From the NCBI GenBank assembly GCA_050250915.1, contig JBFWNT010000016.1:13741-77740 (forward strand): a DNA stretch of 64,000 nt, read 5' to 3'. Origin of the DNA: Miltoncostaea sp050250915. Its GTDB lineage: Bacteria; Actinomycetota; Thermoleophilia; Miltoncostaeales; Miltoncostaeaceae. Below the pieces are notes generated by a model. It worked only from the letters and a program-made list of their open reading frames with translations. It did no database searches and was not told the DNA's origin. Both the position numbers and the translations under genes were made by a program. Below are positions 9,607-18,668 of the stretch, piece by piece (position 1 is the stretch's first letter; each line of letters starts with the position of its first letter).

Positions 9607-11304
9607 ATGCGGATCGCACTGCTGTGCCCTCACGCGTGGCCCCCGCGCGACGACGTCGCGCACCAGGTGGCGGCCGAGGCCGCCGCCCTCGCACGCCGGG
9701 GCCACCGGGTCACGGTGCTCGCGCCCGCCACCGGGCGCGCCCGCGTGGCCGCCGGCCGGGCGGTGCTGCACGCCGCGCGCGAGGGCGACGGGTCGGCCCT
9801 GTCGCCCGCCGGGCCCGGGGTGCTGGAGGTGGGCCTGGGGCGCGCGGCCATGGCGGGTGCCCTGGAGGAGGTGCTGTCGGAGCACGCGTGGGACGTGGTG
9901 CACCTGCACGAGCCGCTCGCGGCGAGCCCCGCCCTGACGGCCCTGCGCCACGCCCGCGGCGCCACCGCGGTGACGTTCCACCGCGCCGAGACGCTGGCCG
10001 GCGTCGCATTCCTGCGCCCGCTGCTCGACCGGGCCCTCGCCCGCACCCGCCTGCGCATCGTGACCAGCGCGGCGGCGGCGCGGACGCTCGGGGACATCCT
10101 CCCCGGCGACTACACCCTGGTGCGACCCGGCGCCGACATCGCCGCCCTGGCGCCGGGCCCCGAGACCGGCGGGCCGCCCGGACTGGTGCTGGTGGCGCGC
10201 GGGCGCGACCGGGTGGGCGTGCGCTTCGCGCTGGGCCTGCTGCGCGGCCTGGACCTGTCGGCCGTGGGGGCGATCACGCTCATCGGCCCCGCCGACGCGC
10301 CGTGGCGCACCCGGGCCGCCGTGCCGAAGGCGCTGCGCGGCACCGTGATGGTGGTGCCCGACCAGGGCCCCGCGTCCCGGGCGGCCGCGCTGGCGGCGGG
10401 GCGCATCGTGGTCCTGGCCGACCCCTCCGACGCGGCCGGCCCCGTGCTGGGCGAGGCGCAGGCGGCCGGCTGCGCGGTGCTGGCGCCCCGCTCGCCGGGC
10501 GCGGAGGAGGGCGTGGCCCACGGCGTCGACGGCCTGGTGCTGCCCCCGTTCACCCGGGAGGCGTGGATCGACGCCGTCGCCCAGCTGGTCGCCGACCCCG
10601 CCCGCCGGGCATCGTTCTCGGCGGCCGCACGGGCGCGCGCCCGCTCGTGGGACGACGCGGCGGCCGAGCTGGAGGCCCGCTACCGCGACGCCCTCGACGC
10701 CGTCCCCGCCGCGCCGGGCGAGGCGCGCGTGCGGGCCGACCTGCGGGTGCGGATGGGGCCGGGCCTCGACCCGGCGCGACTCGTCGCCGCGTGCCGGGCG
10801 CGCGAGATCGGCCTGGTGGCGGTCGCGTCGCCGGAGGGCGTCGGCCCCGCGCGGGCCGTCCGCGCGGCGGCGCCCGAGGGCCTCGCCGTGGTGGCCGGCC
10901 AGGAGATCGCGACGGCCGAGGGCCCGCTGGTGGGCCTCTTCACCGAGCAGGACGTCCCCGCCGGCCTCACGCTGGCCGAGTCGGCCGCGGCGATCCACGC
11001 GCAGGGCGGGCTGGTGATGGTCCCCGACCCGGCCGGCCCCACGGGCGCGCCCTCGCCGGAGGCGCTGCGCACCCTGAGCGGCGCCGCCGACCTGCACGAG
11101 GCGCGCGACCCGGCGGCCTGGGAGGTGCTGCGCCGGGCGGGGCTGCTCCCGTGCGCGGGCAGCGGCGCGGAGCGATCCGACGCGGTGGGCGCCCGGCTCA
11201 CGGAGATGCGCGCGGCCACCGATCCGGCGGCGTTCCTGATCGCCGTCGCCGACGCCCGCGCGCCACGGCCACCCCGGCGCCGCCGGCGTGCGCCAGCACC
11301 CTGA
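9607..11304 (+). CDS. GT4-type glycosyltransferase fused to a degenerate PHP-like domain
   Basis: Residues 1-370 look like a GT-B glycosyltransferase: MRIALLCPHAWPP start, a HLHEP segment near 100, and a donor-site region GPVLGEAQAAGCAVLAP. Residues about 376-545 align by eye with PHP phosphoesterase domains (DLRVRMGPGLDPARLVAACR, GQEIATAEGPLVGLF, GGLVMVPDP), but the metal-binding HxH, DH and PHP histidines are replaced. A basic tail (RRRRR) ends the 565-residue protein. The ATG at 9607 has GAGGGG 7 nt upstream; an ATG at 9577 overlapping the previous stop is an alternative. With the phosphatidyltransferase it resembles a glycolipid (PimA-like) locus. Confidence 0.8.
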   Translation: MRIALLCPHAWPPRDDVAHQVAAEAAALARRGHRVTVLAPATGRARVAAGRAVLHAAREGDGSALSPAGPGVLEVGLGRAAMAGALEEVLSEHAWDVVHLHEPLAASPALTALRHARGATAVTFHRAETLAGVAFLRPLLDRALARTRLRIVTSAAAARTLGDILPGDYTLVRPGADIAALAPGPETGGPPGLVLVARGRDRVGVRFALGLLRGLDLSAVGAITLIGPADAPWRTRAAVPKALRGTVMVVPDQGPASRAAALAAGRIVVLADPSDAAGPVLGEAQAAGCAVLAPRSPGAEEGVAHGVDGLVLPPFTREAWIDAVAQLVADPARRASFSAAARARARSWDDAAAELEARYRDALDAVPAAPGEARVRADLRVRMGPGLDPARLVAACRAREIGLVAVASPEGVGPARAVRAAAPEGLAVVAGQEIATAEGPLVGLFTEQDVPAGLTLAESAAAIHAQGGLVMVPDPAGPTGAPSPEALRTLSGAADLHEARDPAAWEVLRRAGLLPCAGSGAERSDAVGARLTEMRAATDPAAFLIAVADARAPRPPRRRRRAPAP

Positions 11305-11355
11305 AACGCCACCCTGCAGGAGTAACGCGGACCCCTGTGAATACCGTCCCCGCAC

Positions 11356-12033
11356 ATGACCCCTGAGCCCCCCAAGCCGCGTCCCACCCGCCGTCCCGGC
11401 GGCCGGGGCACGGGCCCCGCGCCGATGACCGGGTCGAGCCCCGAGGACATCCAGGACGCGTACCAGCGCCGTGCGATCGCGGAGATCGCGGCGCTGAACG
11501 ACGAGATCATCGCGTGCGAGCCGTGCCAGGCCGACGCGGAGCTTCCGGTGATGAGCTCCGGCTCGCCGCAGGCCGAGATCATGCTGGTGAAGTGGGGCGC
11601 CTCGGTGGCGGAGCGCCAGGAGGGCGTCGCGTTCTTCGGCCGCGCCGGCACCGCGATCCTGAAGAGCGTGCAACGGCTGGGGATCGACCCCCTGATGCTG
11701 TACGGCACGCTGTGCCTCAAGTGCGCGCGGCTGGAGCCCGACGAGGCGCTGGAGCTGTGCCTGCCGTGGCTCTCCCGCGAGATCCACATCGTGCAGCCCA
11801 AGCTCATCGTCCCGATGGGCGAGGAGGTCGTCGAGGCCCTCGGCAGCCTCGGGTTCCCCCTCGCCGAGCCGCTCCGGGCCGAGCCGGGCGAGGTGCAGCG
11901 CTGGACGCCGACCATCGAGGCGCTCTACGTGCCCGACATCGACGCCTCGCTGGACGAGCAGAACGCCAAGCGGGCCTTCTGGGCGGCGTTCCGCGCGATC
12001 GGCGACTGGCACCAGGCCCAGCCGCCCTACTAG
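11356..12033 (+). CDS. Uracil-DNA glycosylase-superfamily protein with altered active site
   Basis: This 225-residue protein has the fold markers of Fe-S family 4/5 uracil-DNA glycosylases: CEPC (Cys54, Cys57), IMLV strand, FFGRAG (93-98), then Cys120/Cys123 and Cys135 as the second cluster pair. The catalytic motif A, normally GEAPG-x-x-E, reads KWGASVAE here, and the C-terminal HPS motif is replaced by VPDIDAS. It may not excise uracil. TACCGT (11343-11348) lies 8 nt before the ATG, suggesting a leaderless mRNA. It is followed in the same frame by a membrane-protein gene. Confidence 0.75.
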   Translation: MTPEPPKPRPTRRPGGRGTGPAPMTGSSPEDIQDAYQRRAIAEIAALNDEIIACEPCQADAELPVMSSGSPQAEIMLVKWGASVAERQEGVAFFGRAGTAILKSVQRLGIDPLMLYGTLCLKCARLEPDEALELCLPWLSREIHIVQPKLIVPMGEEVVEALGSLGFPLAEPLRAEPGEVQRWTPTIEALYVPDIDASLDEQNAKRAFWAAFRAIGDWHQAQPPY

Positions 12034-12051
12034 GCCACCACCGCCTCCGCC

Positions 12052-12495
12052 GTGGAGTCGCTCGCGACGCCGCTGAAGGCGCTGGCGGCGCTCGCCGTCG
12101 GCTGGCTCATCGCGAAGCTGGTCTCCACCCCGCGCCAGCTCGTCGCCCTCGCGCTGATCGCGTCCGCGGTCGACATCGTGTCGGTGGCGGCGGGCCCGAG
12201 CCGCAGCATCGTGGAGGACGGCTCCGACGCCTTCGGCCGGGTCGCGCTGCACCTGCCGCCCTGGGACGCGCAGGCGCTCCTGGGGCCCGTCGATGCCGTG
12301 TTCCTGGGCCTGTTCGTGTTCGGCGCCGCCCGCGTCGGGATGCACACGGGCGCGGTGGCCGTGGCGACGGTGACCGGCCTGGTGATCGGCGTGGGCGTCG
12401 CCCTCGGGACCGGCGCCGGCCTCCCCGCCATCCCGTTCATGGCCGCGGGGCTCGTGATCGTCGCCCTGCTCGGCCCCCGAGGCGCCTCCGGCTAG
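12052..12495 (+). CDS. Small multi-pass membrane protein, unknown function
   Basis: This 147-residue hydrophobic protein has four or five predicted membrane helices (about 7-25, 30-47, 77-96, 100-118, 122-140). I do not recognise the family. Coding is supported by near-complete G/C at third positions. The first start is a GTG 18 nt after the preceding TAG and in the same frame, with no ribosome-binding site between them, so it may depend on coupling or on read-through of that TAG. Its stop shares CTAG with the convergent response-regulator gene. Confidence 0.7.
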   Translation: MESLATPLKALAALAVGWLIAKLVSTPRQLVALALIASAVDIVSVAAGPSRSIVEDGSDAFGRVALHLPPWDAQALLGPVDAVFLGLFVFGAARVGMHTGAVAVATVTGLVIGVGVALGTGAGLPAIPFMAAGLVIVALLGPRGASG

Positions 12496-13096
12496 AGCCA
12501 GCCCCGGTCGTCGGCGACGCGGATGGCCTCGATCCTGTTGCGCACGCCGGTCTTGGCGATCGCCGCCGACAGGTAGTTGCGCACCGTCCCCTCCGAGAGG
12601 AACAGCGCCTTCGCGATGTCGGCGACGGTGGCGCCGCCCCGCGCGGCCACGAGCACGTCGCGCTCGCGGCCGGTCAGCGGCGACGCGCCGCCTGCCAGGG
12701 TGGCGGCCGCCAGGGCCGGATCCACGACCCGCCCGCCCCCGGCGACGCGCCGGACGGCGTCGGCGAGCTGCTCGGCGGGGGCGTCCTTCACCACGAACCC
12801 GAGGGCCCCGGACTCCATCGCCCGCCGCAGGTGGCCCGGGCGGCCGAACGTGGTGAGGATGATGACCCGCACCTCCGGCAGCTCCCGGGCCAGGGCCGTG
12901 GCCGCGGCCAGGCCGTCGAGGCCCGGCATCTCGATGTCGAGCAGCGCCACGTCCGGGCGTGCGCGCCGCGCCGCGCCGACCACCTCGTCGCCGCGCCCCA
13001 CCTCGGCGACCACCTCGAAGTCGTCCTCCAGGTCCAGCAGGGCCGCGAGCGCCTGGCGCACCAGCGCCTGGTCGTCGGCCAGGAGAAGGCGGATGC

Positions 13097-13100
<4 letters not shown>
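12492..13100 (-). CDS. Response regulator, NarL/LuxR family (DesR-like)
   Basis: This transcription factor (202 residues) pairs with the adjacent histidine kinase. The receiver domain has the acidic pair Asp9-Asp10, the phosphoacceptor Asp55 (LLDIEMPG), Thr83 and Lys105. A GerE-type helix-turn-helix occupies about 140-202 (LTGRERDVL, EGTVRNYLSAAIAKTG). It overlaps the kinase gene by 4 nt (ATGA) and is the last gene of the exporter operon, so it may control the ABC exporter upstream. Family call is firm, target inferred. Confidence 0.95.
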
Positions 13101-14245
<1,145 letters not shown>

Positions 14246-14254
14246 GATCCCAGG

Positions 14255-14992
14255 TTAGACCCGCTGGGTGTCCCGCCGGTACGCCCAGGCCGCGGCGACC
14301 ACCATCGCGACCGACCAGACGCCCACCACGAGCCACCCCTCCGCGCCCCACGCGGCCGCGCCGATGCCGATGTGGCCGGCCTCCACGAGCCAGTAGGACG
14401 GGAGCAGGTGGGCCAGCGTCACGAAGAACCCCGTCCCCGTGATGGGGAACCACGACCCGCCCAGGAACGCGAAGATCGAGGTGATCCCACCGAGGGCCGG
14501 CCCGAGCGACTCGGTGGTCAGCAGGTGCCCGATGGCGATGCCCATCCCCGCGAACGGGATCAGGGCCACCAGGATCAGCGCCACCATCTCGATCCAGCGC
14601 CCGACCGGCATGCGCACGCCCAGGCCGAGCCCCGCGATGGAGAGCACGGCGATGCTGACGGCGGCCATCAGGTAGCCGGTGAACACCTTGGCGCGCAGGT
14701 AGCTCGCGGGCCGCAGGGGCGTGAGGCGCAGCTGTCGGTTCCAGCCGGCGGTCCGCTCGGCGGCGATGCGGGCCCCGCCCGCCATCACGGCGACCATCGT
14801 GCCGAAGCCGATCAGGCCCACCATGAAGTAGAGCGGCGCGGAGATCCCCGTGCCGCCGAGGTCGGTCTCGTCCCGGTTCGGGCCCGCGATGAGCAGGTAC
14901 ATCGTGACCGGGAAGATCAGGGAGAAGATGAAGAAGCGCCGGTTCCGGAACGTCCGCACCACCTCGTACCGGGCGTAGGTCGCCGTGCTCAT
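14255..14992 (-). CDS. ABC-2 type exporter permease
   Basis: This 245-residue membrane subunit has about six helices. The cytoplasmic N-terminus (YARYEVVRTFRNRRFF) is typical of ABC-2 permeases, as is the segment RTAGWNRQLRLTPLRPASYL after the second helix. With the neighbouring ATPase it should export a lipid, drug or peptide; the substrate is unknown. Its ATG overlaps the ATPase stop (ATGA). The downstream kinase and regulator genes suggest regulation by envelope stress or substrate. Confidence 0.93.
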   Translation of the reverse strand: MSTATYARYEVVRTFRNRRFFIFSLIFPVTMYLLIAGPNRDETDLGGTGISAPLYFMVGLIGFGTMVAVMAGGARIAAERTAGWNRQLRLTPLRPASYLRAKVFTGYLMAAVSIAVLSIAGLGLGVRMPVGRWIEMVALILVALIPFAGMGIAIGHLLTTESLGPALGGITSIFAFLGGSWFPITGTGFFVTLAHLLPSYWLVEAGHIGIGAAAWGAEGWLVVGVWSVAMVVAAAWAYRRDTQRV

Positions 14993-15951
14993 GCCGCCTC
15001 CACCTCCCCGTCCTCCGGGTCGTCCCGCCCGGTGATCTCCAGGAACGCCTCCTCCAGGCCCGCGCCGGTGATCTCGATGTCCCGCGCCTGGGGGTGGGCC
15101 CGCAGCAGCGCGCGCAGGGCCCGGTCCGAGTCGCCGCAGGTCAGCGCCACGGCGGCCCCGTGGCGGTCGGCCGAGGCCACACCCGGCAGCGCCGCCAGCG
15201 CGGCGGCCGAGACGTCCGGCAGCGTCGCCCGGATCGTCCGCATGCCCACCCGCGCCTTGATCTCGGTGGACGGGCCGTCGGCGACGATCCGCCCGTGCGC
15301 CATCAGAACCACCCGGTCGGCGAACTCGTCGGCCTCCTCCAGGTAGTGGGTGGCGAACACGACGGTGGTGCCGCGGGCCGTGAAGCGGCGCATGGTGGCC
15401 CAGAACGCGCGCCGCGCCTCCACGTCCAGCGCGACCGTCGGCTCGTCGAGAACCAGCAGGTCGGGGTTCGCCACCAGCGCGAGCGCGAAGCGCAGGCGCT
15501 GCGTCTGGCCGCCCGACAGCTTCTGGGTGCGGCGCTTGGCGAGGGGCGCCATGCCGGTGAGGTCCAGCACCTCGTCCACGGGGAGCGGGTGCGGGTAGAG
15601 GGAGCCCATCACGGTCACGATCTCGCGGACCGTGAGGTCCATGATGAGCCCGCCGGTCTGCAGCATGGCGCCGACGGCGCCCGCCTCGACCGCGGCCTGG
15701 GGCGTCATGCCGAACAGCGACACCGTGCCGCCGTCCGGCGGCAGCAGGCCGAGCATCATGTCGATCGTCGTGGTCTTGCCGGCGCCGTTCGGCCCGAGCA
15801 GGGCGACGGTCTCGCCGGGTGCGATGCGCAGGTCGACGCCGCGGACGGCGCGCACCGGACCGCTCGGGCTGCGGAACGTCTTCGCGAGCCCGTCGAGGGT
15901 GATCCCCGCCGCGGGCGGGGCCTCCGTCTGGGTGATGGTCGTCGTGGTCAT
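14989..15951 (-). CDS. ABC exporter ATP-binding subunit
   Basis: This 320-residue ATPase has Walker A GPNGAGKTT, signature LSGGQTQRLRF, Walker B LLVLDEPTVALD and the H-loop ATHYLEE, plus a C-terminal DUF4162-like segment. I chose the ATG at 15951 because GGAGGA lies 8 nt upstream and the domain begins soon after; an ATG at 16011 adds 20 residues with only a weak ribosome-binding site. First gene of a four-gene operon with the permease, kinase and response regulator. Confidence 0.95.
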   Translation of the reverse strand: MTTTTITQTEAPPAAGITLDGLAKTFRSPSGPVRAVRGVDLRIAPGETVALLGPNGAGKTTTIDMMLGLLPPDGGTVSLFGMTPQAAVEAGAVGAMLQTGGLIMDLTVREIVTVMGSLYPHPLPVDEVLDLTGMAPLAKRRTQKLSGGQTQRLRFALALVANPDLLVLDEPTVALDVEARRAFWATMRRFTARGTTVVFATHYLEEADEFADRVVLMAHGRIVADGPSTEIKARVGMRTIRATLPDVSAAALAALPGVASADRHGAAVALTCGDSDRALRALLRAHPQARDIEITGAGLEEAFLEITGRDDPEDGEVEAA

Positions 15952-16019
15952 GGACACAGGGTCCTCCGGCGGCGGCGCCCCCGGCAGGGCCGCGGCCGCC
16001 TGATCGGCCATGACCTTTG

Positions 16020-17399
16020 TCAGCGCGTGAAGCGGGCGACGGCCTCGATGTGCGGCGTCTGCGGGAACATGTCCACCGGGCGCACCCACTCCAGGCGGTA
16101 GCCGCCCTCCACGAAGCGGGCGGCGTTGTCGGCGAACGTCGCCGGCTGGCACGACACGTAGACGAGCGTCGGCGGCGCCAGCTCCAGGATTCGCCGGACG
16201 GCGCCGCCGGACAGGCCGGCGCGAGGGGGGTCGACGACCGCCACGTCCGGCGGCGGCAGCTCGCCCTTGCGCTCGCGCAGCACCACCCGCACGTCGCCGG
16301 CGATCGCCGTGTGGTTGCGCAGCCCGTTGGCCGCCGCGTTGGCGGCGGCGTCCTCGACGGCCTCGGGGACGATCTCGATGGCCACGACCTCCTTCGCCCC
16401 GCCGGCCACGGCGATCCCGATGGATCCGACGCCCGCGAACAGGTCGTAGACCACCTGGCCGCCGTCCAGGCCGGCCGCCTCGGCGACCCGGTCGTAGAGG
16501 ACGTCGGTCATGCGGGTGTTGGTCTGGAAGAAGGCCGCGGCCGACAGCCGCAGGGTGACGCCCCGCACGCGCTCCTCCAACCAGTCGCGACCGTGGACCA
16601 CCCGGGTCGGCAGCCCGGACGTGACCTCCGCCAGGCCGTCGTTCACGGCGTGGAGCAGACCCACCAGCTCGGGGTGGGCGGCGGCGAGCGGCGCGGCCAG
16701 GCGGTCGACCGCCTCCTCCGCCCCCGGGGCGGTCACCACGGTCACGAGCACCTGGCGCGTCGCGACGCCCTCCCGCACCACCACGTGGCGCAGCACGCCC
16801 TCCTGGGCCCGCTGGTCGTAGGGGCGGATCCCCTCCGCGTCCGCCCACGCGCGGACCGTCTCGCGCACCCGGTTGCCCAGGTCGGTCGCCAGCAGGCAGT
16901 GCTCCACGTCGATCACCTCGTCCCACCGCCCGCGGGCGTGGAAGCCGAGGTGCACGCCCCCGTCGGCGCCGGGCGACGCGGAGTACTCCATCTTGTTGCG
17001 ATAGCCGAACCGCTCGATCGCCGGGTCGGGCTCGCGGACGTCGATGCCCTCCAGGTGGCCGATCCGCGCGAGGTGCTCCGCCACCTGGTCGCGCTTGGCC
17101 GCCAGCGCGCGCTCGTAGGCGACGTGCTGCAGCCGGCATCCGCCGCACCGCGGCACGTAGGGGCAGGGCACCTCGATCCGGGATGGTCCGGGCGCGAGCA
17201 CCGCCTCCAGGTCGGCCTCGGCGAAGCGCCGCCGCGCCTTGCGGACCCGCACGCGGGCCCGGTCGCCGGGCGCGGTGTCGCGGGCGAAGACCACGAAGCC
17301 GTCGTGGCGGGCGACGCCGGCCCCGCCGAACGCGAGGTCCTGGACCTCGACCTCCAGGACGTCGTCGCGCTTCGGGCGTGGGGGGCGGGTGCTGGTCAT
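16020..17399 (-). CDS. 23S rRNA/tRNA uracil-5 methyltransferase (TrmA/RumA family)
   Basis: This SAM-dependent enzyme makes 5-methyluridine in RNA. Over 459 residues it has an N-terminal TRAM domain (about 10-70), Fe-S cysteines at 79, 85 and 88 (CPYVPRCGGC), a SAM site around DLFAGVGSIGIAVA, DPPRAGL, and the catalytic cysteine in YVSCQPATF. The choice between rRNA and tRNA target cannot be made here. The ATG lies only 17 nt from the divergent GTG of the next gene, with GATACT 6 nt upstream, suggesting a leaderless mRNA. Confidence 0.93.
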   Translation of the reverse strand: MTSTRPPRPKRDDVLEVEVQDLAFGGAGVARHDGFVVFARDTAPGDRARVRVRKARRRFAEADLEAVLAPGPSRIEVPCPYVPRCGGCRLQHVAYERALAAKRDQVAEHLARIGHLEGIDVREPDPAIERFGYRNKMEYSASPGADGGVHLGFHARGRWDEVIDVEHCLLATDLGNRVRETVRAWADAEGIRPYDQRAQEGVLRHVVVREGVATRQVLVTVVTAPGAEEAVDRLAAPLAAAHPELVGLLHAVNDGLAEVTSGLPTRVVHGRDWLEERVRGVTLRLSAAAFFQTNTRMTDVLYDRVAEAAGLDGGQVVYDLFAGVGSIGIAVAGGAKEVVAIEIVPEAVEDAAANAAANGLRNHTAIAGDVRVVLRERKGELPPPDVAVVDPPRAGLSGGAVRRILELAPPTLVYVSCQPATFADNAARFVEGGYRLEWVRPVDMFPQTPHIEAVARFTR

Positions 17400-17416
17400 C
17401 GCCCTAGTATCGCGAG

Positions 17417-18667
17417 GTGGCCGCGAACCTGGACCTGGACGAGTACCGCGCCGAGGCCGAGGAGCACCTCCGGAGCCCCGGTGCCGCCGCCGACGCCCGG
17501 CACGCCGGCCTGTTCACCGCCGGGCGGGTGACGGCGCTCGAGGCCCTCGCCGCGGCGGGCGGCCCCCGGGCGCGGAACCTGGCCCGCTACGCGGCCGAGG
17601 GGCACCTCCGGCTGGCGAGCGCCGCCGAGGTGGCCCGCATCCAGGAGGAGTTGCGGGCGCCGATGCCGGGTGGCCTGACCCTGCTGGACGTCGACGCGGC
17701 CCTGGCGGCCGAGCCGTCCGCCCAGCGCCGCCGCGAGTTGCAGGCCGAGCGGCTGCGGGCGATCGGCGGGCGGCTGCCGTCGGCGGTGTCCGACGCCGAG
17801 GTGCGCCGCACCATGGCGGCACACGAGCTGGACGCGCCCACCGCCGCGGAGCTGATCGCCCGGGTGGCCGGGCTCGACCTCCGCGCGGTCGCCGCCCTCG
17901 GGGCCACGGTCCTGGATGCGGGCGACGATGAGGTCGGGCGCCGGGTCGGCGACCTCGACGCCGCGGATCTCCCGCGGGTGCTGCGTGCGCCCGACCTCGG
18001 GGACGCACTGCCCGGGGCGGGCGCCCGCGAGGCCCTGGAGCGGACGTGCGAGCTGCTGGGGGTCGCGGCGCCGGCCGTCGCGCCGTCCGCCTCCGGCCTG
18101 GCCGGGTACGCGGAGGCGCTCCGCCTGGGCGGGCTGGCCCTGGCCTCGGCGGGCGTGTCGGCGCGGCTCCCGGTCGAGGCCCGCCGGCTCGGCGACCCGG
18201 CCCTGGCGCAGGCCACGGCGTTCCTCCTCGAGGGGTTGCTCACGGAACCCGGCTGGCTCGTACGGGTGCTCGACGCCTCCGACCCTGTGCGGGTCGCCGC
18301 GCCGGCCTCGACATTGCGGCTCCTGGCGACGCGCGCCGCCGCGGCGCGAGCCGCGGCGCTGGGCGGCGGCGCTCGCGAGGAGCTGATGTCCCGGGCCCTC
18401 GGCATCCCCTGGCCGGGGGAGCTGACGCTCCTGGACGGCCTGGCGGGCGTCGCCGCGGCCGACGCGATCCGCGGGCGTGCCCTGGCGGCGCTGCTGCGCC
18501 GGCACCTGCGCGAGACGGCGGGCGACCGCTGGTTCGCCGACGCGCGGGCCGCCGCCCTGCTGCGCGAGCTGTGGCTGGAGGGGGGCGACCTGACGCCGGA
18601 GGGGATCGCCGGGGACCTCGGCGCCGATGACCTGGGCGCGGCGCTGATCGCCGCCGGGGAGGACTGA
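17417..18667 (+). CDS. Unknown alanine-rich helical protein
   Basis: This 416-residue, almost entirely helical protein is not recognised with confidence. The C-terminal part (LRRHLRETAGDRWFADARAA, then a Leu-rich segment and LTPEGIAGDLG) recalls the ends of M2/M3-like helical metallopeptidases, but no HExxH zinc motif exists, so it would be inactive if related. Coding is supported by third-position GC. TAGTAT (17405-17410) lies 6 nt before the GTG start. The downstream nagA gene begins 1 nt after its stop, with its ribosome-binding site inside this gene. Confidence 0.75.
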   Translation: MAANLDLDEYRAEAEEHLRSPGAAADARHAGLFTAGRVTALEALAAAGGPRARNLARYAAEGHLRLASAAEVARIQEELRAPMPGGLTLLDVDAALAAEPSAQRRRELQAERLRAIGGRLPSAVSDAEVRRTMAAHELDAPTAAELIARVAGLDLRAVAALGATVLDAGDDEVGRRVGDLDAADLPRVLRAPDLGDALPGAGAREALERTCELLGVAAPAVAPSASGLAGYAEALRLGGLALASAGVSARLPVEARRLGDPALAQATAFLLEGLLTEPGWLVRVLDASDPVRVAAPASTLRLLATRAAAARAAALGGGAREELMSRALGIPWPGELTLLDGLAGVAAADAIRGRALAALLRRHLRETAGDRWFADARAAALLRELWLEGGDLTPEGIAGDLGADDLGAALIAAGED

Positions 18668-18668
18668 C

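Noticed and set aside
9112..12345. 1077-residue minus-strand open frame
   Set aside because: Antisense of the phosphatidyltransferase, glycosyltransferase and UDG-like genes; composition is typical of a GC-rich shadow.
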